Below are positions 6,912 through 14,857 of a stretch of DNA of 40,211 nucleotides, one piece after another. How positions within the stretch are numbered: the first letter of the stretch is position 1; each line of letters opens with the position of its first letter. The stretch spans positions 1-40,211 of the forward strand of contig JAMDDD010000028.1 of NCBI GenBank assembly GCA_023489275.1, in the 5' to 3' direction. The DNA comes from Actinomycetota bacterium. Lineage in GTDB: Bacteria; Actinomycetota; Thermoleophilia; BMS3ABIN01. Both the position numbers and the translations under genes were made by a program. The notes beneath the pieces are model-generated. The model was not told the DNA's origin. It was given only the letters and a program-made list of their open reading frames with translations, and did no database searches.

Positions 6912-7223
6912 ATGGTGGATGGCGCTCAAAAACAGGGCAAGGGCATTCGGGGGAGTCACAAGTCAAAGGCGGAATTTTTAACTCTCAAGCTGATCCTGGT
7001 CCTGGCGCTGCTGGCGCCCTTTACCTTGGCGTCGACGGCCAGCGCGTCCTCCACGTCGATTTCAGTCAGCCTTGACCCGGTCCAGTCAAGCTTCACCGCC
7101 GGCAGCGTCAGCCAGCTGGAAAAATTCCATCTCGCCGATATCGATGTCGTGGATGGAGCCGGCAATTATACCGCCGCCGACGTGGCCAAGCTTAAAGCCG
7201 GTGGATCCATTGTCATCAGTTAA
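6912..7223 (+). CDS. small exported protein of unknown function
   Basis: The product has about 103 residues. A charged N-terminal stretch is followed by a hydrophobic signal segment (LILVLALLAPFTLASTASAS) with a likely signal peptidase site after ASA, giving a mature protein of roughly 65 residues. The mature part has two halves, SISVSLDPVQSSF and FHLADIDVVDGAGNYTAADVAKLKAGGSIVIS, without cysteines or a known motif. The ATG at 6912 has AAAGGA about six bases upstream; a TTG directly before it at 6909 is the alternative. The gene is alone on the plus strand and converges with the PASTA kinase gene. It could be a remnant of a larger surface protein. Confidence 0.55.
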   Translation: MVDGAQKQGKGIRGSHKSKAEFLTLKLILVLALLAPFTLASTASASSTSISVSLDPVQSSFTAGSVSQLEKFHLADIDVVDGAGNYTAADVAKLKAGGSIVIS

Positions 7224-7230
7224 GTGAATT

Positions 7231-7260
7231 AATCCAATAATCCAATGTCCAATGTCCGGT
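7231..7260. repeat. short TCCAAT-type tandem repeat
   Basis: AATCCAAT, AATCCAATG, TCCAATG and TCCGG follow each other in the 38-base gap between two convergent genes. The block is a one-sided copy of the dispersed intergenic repeat family and ends at the stop codon of the PASTA kinase gene. Confidence 0.5.
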
Positions 7261-7261
7261 C

Positions 7262-9166
7262 TTAGGCGCTGACCACGATATCTACCGCGGAACCCTGATC
7301 GGCCTTGGTGCCGGCGGCCGGGTTCTGGCTGACTACCTCGCCGGGCGATACCGTGGTGGTGGTCTGGCTGGTCACGTTTCCCAGCGTCAGCCCGGCGGCG
7401 CTTAAGGTGGCGGCCGCCTGCGATTTCGTCTCACCGGTAACGTCTGGCACGGTAACCTGCGCGGGCGGCTGTGGACCCTTGCTGACAACCACATCCACCG
7501 ACGATCCTGTCTTGGCGGCCGAGCCCGCGGCCGGATCCTGGCTGATAATTTCACCGGAGGGAACGGTATCGGAGAATTGCTGAGTAGCCGTTCCCAGACC
7601 GAGACCGGCCTGATGAAGCCTGGCGGCCGCGTCGCTCACGTTCAGGCCGCTCACATCGGGGACGGTTACCTGCTTGGGCGGCTGTGGCCCTTTGCTAACC
7701 GTGTATTTGACAGTCGATCCCTTGGAAACCTGTGTCCCTTCGGACGGGTCTACCGAGTAAACGTAGCCGGCGGCAACGGAGCTGGAGTAGACATCAGGCT
7801 GGCGCGACGGCGTCAGTCCCGCTTCCTTCAACTTGGTCTCAACATACTGGGCTGTCTGCCCCACGAGGTTATCTGGCACCGTCACCTTGCCGGTTCCCCT
7901 GCTGATCACGAGTTTGACCGTACCTCCCTTTTTCAGCAGGGAATCACCGGCCGGATCCTGGCTGACGACAGATCCCGCCGGCACGCTGTCGCTGTAGTCC
8001 TGCGACTGCACCACCGGTTCCAACCCAGCGTTGCTGAGCGTTGCCTCCGCCGCCTGCTGGGTCATGCCAACGACGTTGGGAACGCTGACCGAGTCGCTGC
8101 GTCCGGCAAACGCCAGAAAATAAACCCCGAGAGCGGCTATCGCCAGAGCCAGGCCCAGAATCAAAGAATAAAGCCACCGCCGGCTCCGGTGATTTTTCCC
8201 GCCGCCGGAAGCTCCCGCAGGCTGCCGGATCATGGTGGCGGAGGCAGTGTCCGCTTGGCCGGCGCCCATGCCTGCGGCGGCAACCGCCGCGGGGCGGATG
8301 ATACTGGTGCGGGCCTCGCCGGCCGCTTGAACCGGAGCCACGGGCAGGTCCTGCCGGCATCGTTTCAGATCGTCGAGAAACTCGGCGGCGCTTCCGTAAC
8401 GGTCATGGGGATCTTTGGCCAGCGCCTTCATGACGACATTGTTGAGATTATCGGGGATGCCAGGCCTGATCGCCTGTGGCGGCACCGGGTTGTCGCTTAA
8501 ATGTTTCAGGGCGATGGCAACCGGATTCTCGCCCTCAAACGGCACCCGGCCGGTGAGCATCTCGTACAGGACGACGCCGAGGGAGTACAGATCTGAGCCT
8601 TGCTCAACCGCCTTTCCCTTTGCCTGCTCCGGAGATAGATATTGAGCCGTGCCCAGGATCGAGCCGGTTTCGGTCATCTTGGCGGAGCCGCCGGCGCGGG
8701 CGATGCCAAAGTCCGTCACCTTCACGTGGCCACGGTCGCTGACAACGATGTTGTGTGGTTTGATATCGCGGTGAATGACGTTGTGTTCGTGCGCGAACTG
8801 GAGCGCACGCAGGATCTGTTCCGCGATAAAGATGGCCTTGTCCGGCAGCAGGGTCCCCTTTTCGGCAATGATATCCTTGAGGCTCCTTCCCTCCAGGTAT
8901 TCCATCGCGATGTAATAGCTGCCGTCCGCCTCGCCGCGGTCGTAAATGCTGACAATATGCGGATGGTTCAGGCCGGCGGCCGCCTGCGCCTCCCGCCGGA
9001 AGCGGGCCACGAACTCTTCGTCGCGGGCGTAGCGCTTGTACAGGATCTTGATGGCGACCTGACGGCCCAAGTGGGCGTCTTCCGCCAGGTAGACATCCGC
9101 CATGCCGCCGCTGCCGAGGCGCTTGACGATCTTGTAGCGATTATCGAATATTTCCGGAATGTCCAT
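7262..9166 (-). CDS. pknB: PASTA-domain Ser/Thr protein kinase (PknB/StkP type)
   Basis: The 634-residue protein has an intracellular kinase domain (residues about 11-270) with a glycine-rich loop GSGGMADV, catalytic Lys40, HRD (Asp134), DFG (Asp152) and an SPEQ segment after the activation loop. One membrane span lies near 333-357. Four extracellular PASTA repeats follow, each starting with a V-P-(D/N) motif and separated by GPQPP-type linkers. PASTA repeats sense peptidoglycan fragments or lipid II and couple wall state to phosphorylation of division and wall-synthesis proteins. It is the last gene of the minus-strand fha-pstP-rodA-pbpA-pknB block, as in Mycobacterium tuberculosis. A degenerate repeat fills the space before its ATG, and no normal ribosome site is visible. 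Confidence 0.96.
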   Translation of the reverse strand: MDIPEIFDNRYKIVKRLGSGGMADVYLAEDAHLGRQVAIKILYKRYARDEEFVARFRREAQAAAGLNHPHIVSIYDRGEADGSYYIAMEYLEGRSLKDIIAEKGTLLPDKAIFIAEQILRALQFAHEHNVIHRDIKPHNIVVSDRGHVKVTDFGIARAGGSAKMTETGSILGTAQYLSPEQAKGKAVEQGSDLYSLGVVLYEMLTGRVPFEGENPVAIALKHLSDNPVPPQAIRPGIPDNLNNVVMKALAKDPHDRYGSAAEFLDDLKRCRQDLPVAPVQAAGEARTSIIRPAAVAAAGMGAGQADTASATMIRQPAGASGGGKNHRSRRWLYSLILGLALAIAALGVYFLAFAGRSDSVSVPNVVGMTQQAAEATLSNAGLEPVVQSQDYSDSVPAGSVVSQDPAGDSLLKKGGTVKLVISRGTGKVTVPDNLVGQTAQYVETKLKEAGLTPSRQPDVYSSSVAAGYVYSVDPSEGTQVSKGSTVKYTVSKGPQPPKQVTVPDVSGLNVSDAAARLHQAGLGLGTATQQFSDTVPSGEIISQDPAAGSAAKTGSSVDVVVSKGPQPPAQVTVPDVTGETKSQAAATLSAAGLTLGNVTSQTTTTVSPGEVVSQNPAAGTKADQGSAVDIVVSA

Positions 9167-9167
9167 G

Positions 9168-9350
9168 AAAAACCAGTTTCTTGTTTCCAGTTTTTAGTTT
9201 CAAGTTAAAAAATTCGCGCTCGTTAGCCTGATATTCCTAACTTGAGGCCCCTATAAATTCAAAACTCGTGAACAGCTTTCCTTCCAGGTGGCGGCCAGAA
9301 TAACGAGAAACCAGAAGCTAGAAACTCGAAACTGGAAACCGGAAACCGGT
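9168..9350. repeat. inverted pair of GAAACTGG-type repeat blocks between pbpA and pknB
   Basis: The left block (about 9168-9208) is built from TTTCCAGTTTT-like words. The right block (about 9304-9351) is built from GAAACTGGAAACCGG-like words. They are imperfect reverse complements flanking about 95 bases of unremarkable sequence. The left block abuts the pknB start codon and the right block abuts the pbpA stop codon, so the whole gap between the two genes is occupied by this element. Confidence 0.55.
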
Positions 9351-10784
9351 TTAGTATCCCAGCGCCGAGAGCAGCACATCGTGAGCGATCGGGCTGGAAT
9401 CGTGGCCGCTCTCATCAGCATTCGATACTACCACTGCGACCGCCACCTGCGGATTATCCGCCGGCGCGAAGCCGACAAACCAGGCCGTGGGTCCTTTGCC
9501 GCCGCCGACCTCCGCCGTGCCTGTCTTGCCAGCGATCTGAACCCGGCTGCTGCGCGCCCCGAAGCCGGTCCCGTTATTAACGACATCAACCATCATGCCC
9601 GTCATCGTCGTGGCGGTCTCAGGCCGGATGGACCGCATCCACTCGCTCGGCTGGGTTTGCTTGATGACGGTGGAGTTGCGGTCCAGAACCTGGTCCACCA
9701 GGTAAGGCTTCATCATGACGCCGCCGTTGCCGATCGCCTGCGCGATCAGCGCCATCTGCAGCGGCGTTACCTGGAGATCTTCCTGACCGATTGCCATCCA
9801 GGCCACCTGCACCTGGTTCATGTCGGACCCGGGTGCGGCGAGGGCGCCATTCACATAGCGGCCACTGGTATCCACCTCACCGGGCGGCAGGTCAATTGGC
9901 GGTTTTTGATAAAGGCCAAATTTCTGCTGATATTCCTCGAGCTTTTGCTGGCCCAGCTTCAGGCCAATCTGGGCAAAGACGGTGTTGATCGATTCGGAAA
10001 AAGCCTCAGAAAAAGAATAATCGCCGGGGAAATCTTTCCAATTGTGGACGACGTTGCCATTTACGTCAAGCGTCCCGTTCCCGTTATCAATTTTTTCATC
10101 CGGCGTAAATCCGCCGGTCTCCAGCGCCGCCGCCGTGGTGATCAGCTTGAAGGATGAGCCGGGAGTATAAAGGCCTTCGGTGGCCCTGTTTAACAGCGGT
10201 GCGGATTGAGCCTTGTTTAACTGGACCCAGTCAGCGTCCAGGTCGTTGAGGTCATAAGTAGGATTCGAGACCATCGCCAGGACGGCGCCCGTGTGAACGT
10301 CAAGCACCACCACGGCGCCACTCTTGCCGATCTTTTGCAGGCCAGAGAGCGCGGTGCGCTGAACCTTGGGGTTAATCGTGGTTTTGATATTTGCCCCTGT
10401 TTGCGGTCTGCCGAGCAGGTTGTCAAAAAAGTTGGTCAACTCCACTTCATCGGCGGTGCCCGTCAGATAATCATTCTCCGAATGCTCCAGTCCGGTCTGT
10501 CCGTAATTGATGTCGTTGTAGCCAATCACCTGTGGCGCCAGGTCGCCCTGCGGATAGGTGCGGTAGTAAAAGCCGCCCACTTTGCGGTTCTTGGCCAGTT
10601 CGGAGTTGTCGCTGGCAAGGATCAGCCCTCGGTCAATATGCATCTGCTCATAAACCTTGCGGGTGTTATGCGGGTTTTCCGCCAGGGCGCCGGCGTTGAT
10701 CATCTGCTGGTAAGCAAGCATCGCCAGCAGCGCCGCAAACAGGGCGGTTGTGACCAGAAACAGCCTGCGGATGGATCGGTTCAT
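9351..10784 (-). CDS. pbpA: class B penicillin-binding protein (transpeptidase)
   Basis: The 477-residue protein has one N-terminal membrane span (residues about 8-27), a short dimerisation/pedestal region and a transpeptidase domain from about 155. The three active-site motifs are present: S210-S-F-K213 (in TPGSSFK) with Ser210 as nucleophile, S265-I-N267, and K420-T-G. It is the size of mycobacterial PbpA and carries no PASTA domains. It would crosslink peptidoglycan stem peptides outside the membrane, working with the RodA/FtsW glycosyltransferase encoded directly upstream. The start overlaps the rodA stop by four bases (ATGA), so the pair is probably translationally coupled. Confidence 0.95.
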   Translation of the reverse strand: MNRSIRRLFLVTTALFAALLAMLAYQQMINAGALAENPHNTRKVYEQMHIDRGLILASDNSELAKNRKVGGFYYRTYPQGDLAPQVIGYNDINYGQTGLEHSENDYLTGTADEVELTNFFDNLLGRPQTGANIKTTINPKVQRTALSGLQKIGKSGAVVVLDVHTGAVLAMVSNPTYDLNDLDADWVQLNKAQSAPLLNRATEGLYTPGSSFKLITTAAALETGGFTPDEKIDNGNGTLDVNGNVVHNWKDFPGDYSFSEAFSESINTVFAQIGLKLGQQKLEEYQQKFGLYQKPPIDLPPGEVDTSGRYVNGALAAPGSDMNQVQVAWMAIGQEDLQVTPLQMALIAQAIGNGGVMMKPYLVDQVLDRNSTVIKQTQPSEWMRSIRPETATTMTGMMVDVVNNGTGFGARSSRVQIAGKTGTAEVGGGKGPTAWFVGFAPADNPQVAVAVVVSNADESGHDSSPIAHDVLLSALGY

Positions 10785-12127
10785 GAGGGCCTCCCCGCCG
10801 CAGCGGTGGCCGGCGCCGCCAGCCGGGCCTCCCGGGCCGTCCGGGCCCGCTGCGAGTTGGTCCGGTTGCTAATCAGTACCAGTAGAGCCAGTGAGGCAAA
10901 GTTGGAGACGATGGAGCTGCCGCCGTAGCTGACAAACGGCAGCGTAATGCCGGTGAGCGGGATCAGCTTCATCACGCCGCCGATAATGAAGAAAGTTTGC
11001 AGGGCAAACCCGATGGAGATACCGGCCGCCAGCAGCTTGGAAAAGCCGTCGTCGGCATCGACCGCGATCTTGAAGCCGCGGTAGGAAAGGAGCAGGAACA
11101 GGATAATGAGGCCGGAAGCTCCCACCAGCCCCAGCTCCTCCGCGATGGCGGAAAAAATAAAGTCTGTATGCAGCGCCGGGATGATCGGATTTCCATTCGG
11201 CGCCAGCAGGTATCCCTTGCCCAGCCCGGTGCCGAACAGGCCGCCGTCGCCGATGGCAAAAAGCGATTGCGCCAGCTGATAGCCTTTATTGGTGGCGTCG
11301 GTCCAGGGATTTAGCCACAGGTCGACCCGGAGGTGGACGATCGCCTTGGTAAAGTAGGCAAAGGTGCCGGCTGCCGTTATCAGAACCACGCCGATGGCGG
11401 GATAAGTGACGCGGCCGGTGGCGGCGTACACCATCCCCAGAAAGATGCCGAACAGAAGCAGCGACGGCCCCAGATCATTCATGAGAAGCAGCATCCCAAA
11501 GGACACTCCCCACACGGTCAGCAGCGGACCGAGGTGTTTCAGCGGCGGCATCGGCACACCGGCGAAGCGCCAGGTGGTTGTTGACAATAATTCTCTTTTG
11601 GTATGGAGATAGCCGGCGAGGAAGATAGTGATCAGCACCTTGGAAAACTCGCCCGGCTGGATGACGATACCGCCGATTTTCAGCCACAGGCGGACGCCGG
11701 AGCCGTTTAAGTCCGTGCCCGCGACAATGGTGACGACCAGCAGCAGGATACCGATGATCCCGAGCAGGTAAATATAATCGTCCAGCTTCCGGTAGTTGCG
11801 CAGAAAAATAATGATCGCCGTAAACAGTCCGACGCCGACGAGCAGCCATGTCGCCTGAGCCGCTGCCAGGCTGGGGTCGATGCGGTAGATCATCATGATC
11901 CCCATGGCGGCCAGCAGGCCCGTGATCGGCATCAGGTAGGGATCGGCATGCGGAGCGGCGATCCGGAGGATGGCGTGCACCGCCACGAAAATTCCGAGGA
12001 AAAGCAGTCCGTAGCCCAGCGAGCCAGCGCTGATCTGTGACGACCGGGCCGCGTAGACGCTGGCGAATCCCACGGCCGTCAGCAGAACCACGGGGATGAA
12101 ATTTACCGCTTCCCGCCGGCGCTCCAT
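10781..12127 (-). CDS. rodA: SEDS-family peptidoglycan glycosyltransferase (RodA/FtsW)
   Basis: The product has 448 residues with about ten to twelve membrane spans and the SEDS signature regions: the central GWLKIGG-like loop (seen as RLWLKIGGIVIQPGEFSK), the NDLGPSL segment, and a C-terminal HTDFIFSAIAEELG and LPFVSYGGSS. SEDS proteins polymerise lipid II into glycan strands together with a class B PBP; here the cognate PBP follows with a four-base overlap. By position in this locus it corresponds to RodA of mycobacteria, but sequence alone does not separate RodA from FtsW. The phosphatase gene ends at the base directly before its ATG. Confidence 0.95.
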   Translation of the reverse strand: MERRREAVNFIPVVLLTAVGFASVYAARSSQISAGSLGYGLLFLGIFVAVHAILRIAAPHADPYLMPITGLLAAMGIMMIYRIDPSLAAAQATWLLVGVGLFTAIIIFLRNYRKLDDYIYLLGIIGILLLVVTIVAGTDLNGSGVRLWLKIGGIVIQPGEFSKVLITIFLAGYLHTKRELLSTTTWRFAGVPMPPLKHLGPLLTVWGVSFGMLLLMNDLGPSLLLFGIFLGMVYAATGRVTYPAIGVVLITAAGTFAYFTKAIVHLRVDLWLNPWTDATNKGYQLAQSLFAIGDGGLFGTGLGKGYLLAPNGNPIIPALHTDFIFSAIAEELGLVGASGLIILFLLLSYRGFKIAVDADDGFSKLLAAGISIGFALQTFFIIGGVMKLIPLTGITLPFVSYGGSSIVSNFASLALLVLISNRTNSQRARTAREARLAAPATAAAGRPS

Positions 12128-13426
12128 TTAAGGCGACACCTCCGGATTGCTGCTTCCGGCAGGCGCCGCCGGGGAAGCCCCGGTTGTTCCCGTTAGCGTG
12201 CTGCTTCCCTGGCTTTGCCCGCCCGGCCCGGGCTGCTCTTTCTGGCCGCTTGTCTCAGCCGCATAGTTATCGAGGATTTGTTTCGCGCCGTCATAAGAAT
12301 GAAGCTCCTTGCGGGCGATCTGATCCTGCTCGTACTGAGCCAGCTGATCCAGCCGGACCTGGCTTTTGAGCTTTACCGAAAACAGCTCCAGGGGGCCGAC
12401 GCTATGCGGCACCCCCTGAAAGACGGCGATCCGGCCGTCATCGACGCCAAGAAAGTAGACGTGGCTGATACTCACCCAGGCCGCCCCCAGGATGATCAGA
12501 ACGATCACGCCAGCGGATAAAAGAAGGCCGGGAACGGTTTTAAACAGCCAGTGAAAAATCCCGCTTAAATAGCTCTTTTTTGCGGCGCGCGAGCCTGCGT
12601 GATCATGCTTGCCGGCCTGGCCGGCGACCGGCATGCCCCGCCCGGCCGCCCCTTCACCGCCGGCTCCGTCCGGTATCCGGATGACGCCGGTATCGGCATC
12701 ACCGCCGGCTGCTCCCGGGACCGATCCGTCCGGACAGAACAAAACAACGGAGATGTTATCGTGTCCGCCGCGCCGGTTGGCCACCTCGATGAGCCTCTTG
12801 GCGGTCTTGTCGAGCCGCTCCCCGCGCTGGAGCGCCGCCGCGATCTCTTCATCGGGCACCATCGTATAAAGGCCGTCGGTGCAAAGCAGGAAAACGTCCC
12901 CCTGCTCCCAGTCCGTGCTGAGCGTATCAACTTCAACCGTATCATCCACTCCCAGCGCCCGGGTGATGATGCTTCTCTGCGGATGTACAAGCGCTTCCCC
13001 GGCGCTGATTTTGCCGCTTCTGACCATCTCAGCCACCAGTGAATGATCTTCGGTCAACTGCCGGAGGCGGTTTTCCCGCCACAGGTAGGCGCGGCTGTCG
13101 CCGACGTGGGCCAGCACCACCTTGCCGTCGCTGAGCATGGCCGAGGTGACCGTGGTGCCCATCCCGGGCCGCCTCTCGGTTGCTGCCAGCTGAAAAATAT
13201 TGTTGTTAACTTTTTGGATTAATGTTGTCAGTTCCTCAGCGGGCGGGCCGCCCTGGGGGCAGAACCATTCAAATGCCTTGGCGGTGACGGCGGAGGCGAC
13301 TTCACCGCCCTGGGGACCGCCCATGCCGTCGGCGATCATGAATACCGGCGGACGGGCGAACAGCGCATCCTCATTGGAGCGGCGCACCCGTCCGGTATCA
13401 GTTGCTGTCGCGAAAGTTGCTGGCAT
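12128..13426 (-). CDS. pstP: PP2C-family Ser/Thr protein phosphatase with membrane anchor
   Basis: The N-terminal 235 residues form a PP2C domain with the metal-binding motifs: D-T-G-x-x-R-x-x-NED near 12-20, ADGMGG near 32-38, GDSRAYL, a CTDGL segment near 182 and GGHDNISVVL near 220. A Gly/Ala-rich linker, one membrane span (about 300-322) and an extracytoplasmic tail of about 110 residues with a Gly/Ser/Pro-rich end follow. In the actinobacterial locus, PstP dephosphorylates the Ser/Thr kinases and their FHA partners. It is directly followed by rodA with no gap. The extracellular part (DDGRIAVFQGVP and on) is typical of these phosphatases. Confidence 0.94.
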   Translation of the reverse strand: MPATFATATDTGRVRRSNEDALFARPPVFMIADGMGGPQGGEVASAVTAKAFEWFCPQGGPPAEELTTLIQKVNNNIFQLAATERRPGMGTTVTSAMLSDGKVVLAHVGDSRAYLWRENRLRQLTEDHSLVAEMVRSGKISAGEALVHPQRSIITRALGVDDTVEVDTLSTDWEQGDVFLLCTDGLYTMVPDEEIAAALQRGERLDKTAKRLIEVANRRGGHDNISVVLFCPDGSVPGAAGGDADTGVIRIPDGAGGEGAAGRGMPVAGQAGKHDHAGSRAAKKSYLSGIFHWLFKTVPGLLLSAGVIVLIILGAAWVSISHVYFLGVDDGRIAVFQGVPHSVGPLELFSVKLKSQVRLDQLAQYEQDQIARKELHSYDGAKQILDNYAAETSGQKEQPGPGGQSQGSSTLTGTTGASPAAPAGSSNPEVSP

Positions 13427-13505
13427 CCGGGAGCCGCTTGCCTACAATTTACCGATGAAATTTTGAGCTGGATTCTTTTTCATTGCCTTGGGGCGGGCGG
13501 GTCCA

Positions 13506-14081
13506 TTATTCTTCGTAGCGAAAGATCGTATCCCCGATGACAATTTCCTGCCCGGGCTTGATCTGGACGTCGCCGCTGACGCGGCGTCCGTCCACGTAAG
13601 TGCCGTTGGTGCTCCCGAGATCCTCCAGGTAGAGAAACTGGCGGCGGGAAAATATGCGGGCGTGCGTTGAAGACACGTAACTGTCGTCAAGAACAATGTC
13701 GCTCCGGGGCGAGCGCCCGATCGTCGCGCCGCCCTTAAGCCGGTAAGCCTTGCCGCCGTCCACAACCTTGCTGTGCTGCACAATCAGGCGGGGCTTGATT
13801 TTGGCGGTCAGATAATCAAATTCGCTTGTATTCCCGACTTCATCCTCGGACTCGCCCGTCCGTTCGGGCCGGCGCTCGCCGCGAACCATGGGCGCCGGTT
13901 TTGGCGGTATCGCCGCCGCGGCTACCGGCGCAGCCCGAACCGAAGCCGGCGCGGGCATAACGGCCGGCTCGCCGCCGCCTTTGAGGTCGCGGGCAACGCC
14001 ACGCACGACCCGGAAGATAAACAGGTACAGCAGCAAAAGGAATAAAACCTTGAATCCCAGCAGGACCGGCTCTAGCGTCAC
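13506..14081 (-). CDS. fhaB: membrane-anchored FHA-domain protein (FhaB type)
   Basis: The 191-residue protein has an N-terminal membrane helix (about residues 5-24), an Ala/Pro-rich linker and a C-terminal FHA domain (about 100-190) with the signature GRSPRSDIVLDDSYVSSTHARI and a DLGSTNGTYVDG segment, which binds phosphothreonine peptides. Its size and layout match FhaB (FipA) of mycobacteria, which links the PknA/PknB kinases to septal wall synthesis. The ATG overlaps the fhaA stop by four bases. A gap of 79 bases without recognisable signals separates it from the phosphatase gene. Confidence 0.9.
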   Translation of the reverse strand: MTLEPVLLGFKVLFLLLLYLFIFRVVRGVARDLKGGGEPAVMPAPASVRAAPVAAAAIPPKPAPMVRGERRPERTGESEDEVGNTSEFDYLTAKIKPRLIVQHSKVVDGGKAYRLKGGATIGRSPRSDIVLDDSYVSSTHARIFSRRQFLYLEDLGSTNGTYVDGRRVSGDVQIKPGQEIVIGDTIFRYEE

Positions 14082-14857
14082 TCTCTTTCGAACCTCACTT
14101 TGGTCGTCCCCAGCGTAATCACATCACCGCTGGCGAGCGTTTTTGTCTTGACGCGCCTGCCGTTTACCTCAACGCCGTTGGTGCTCCCGAGATCGATGAT
14201 GATGAAGTCATTGCCGCGCTGCCTCAGCTCGGCGTGGCGCCGGGAAATGTTCGGGTCGGACAGCACCATGTCCGCCTGGCTGCTGCGCCCGATGAGCACC
14301 ACGCGCTTGGCAACCTCGTAAACGCGGCCATCGGCGGACAGCGTAATTCTTTCCCGGTCCAGCGCCAGCTCCCGGGCCTCATCCGCGCTCACCGCCATTG
14401 TCCCTTCGCCCATCGGGCGGGGCCGGTAAATCACCGTCTGACCAATGTCCGGCTCCGGAGCGGGAGCCTCCGGCGCCGGAGGCTCCGGGCCGGAAACCAT
14501 CCTGGTGGCAATCCCGAATTCGCCGACGAGCAAGTCTTCATCAGTCTCGATAATAACCACCGGCCGGCTGAGGAGGTCATATTTCTCGCGCCGGGCGTGC
14601 TCGGTCAGATAATCGGCAAGGTCCGACTTAAGCTGCTGCTGGTAGGCTTCGAACTGCGCACCGTCGCCGGGCGAGAGGAAAAGCGTATATTCATTGGGAG
14701 CATAGATCCGGGAAACGCTGATCACCTTGTGATCGTCCATCTCCTTGACCAGCTTGCGCGCCAGCTCAACGGGCTGGACCGGCGACTTGAAAGCGCGCCC
14801 GAAGCCGCCCTCAAAAATACCCTGGATCTTTTCCTCGAGTTTCTTAAGTACGCTCAT
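14078..14857 (-). CDS. fhaA: FHA protein with DUF3662 domain (FhaA type)
   Basis: The 259-residue protein starts with a DUF3662 domain (residues 1 to about 120, with GIFEGGFGRAF and PVELARKLVKEMD), the domain that defines FhaA. A short Pro/Glu linker follows, then a C-terminal FHA domain (about 165-258; GRSSQADMVLSDPNISRRHAE and LGSTNGVEVNG). The linker is far shorter than in mycobacterial FhaA. In mycobacteria FhaA binds the phosphorylated pseudokinase domain of MviN/MurJ and controls lipid II flipping. No murJ is present here, so that link is only an analogy. The start overlaps the end of the upstream kinase gene by 14 bases. Confidence 0.92.
   Translation of the reverse strand: MSVLKKLEEKIQGIFEGGFGRAFKSPVQPVELARKLVKEMDDHKVISVSRIYAPNEYTLFLSPGDGAQFEAYQQQLKSDLADYLTEHARREKYDLLSRPVVIIETDEDLLVGEFGIATRMVSGPEPPAPEAPAPEPDIGQTVIYRPRPMGEGTMAVSADEARELALDRERITLSADGRVYEVAKRVVLIGRSSQADMVLSDPNISRRHAELRQRGNDFIIIDLGSTNGVEVNGRRVKTKTLASGDVITLGTTKVRFERE

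Noticed and set aside
7577-8500. A 307-codon plus-strand open frame opposite the PASTA kinase gene
   Set aside because: It is a shadow of the high-GC kinase gene on the other strand. The kinase has all catalytic motifs and four PASTA repeats, while the antisense product has no domain and an Arg/His-rich composition.
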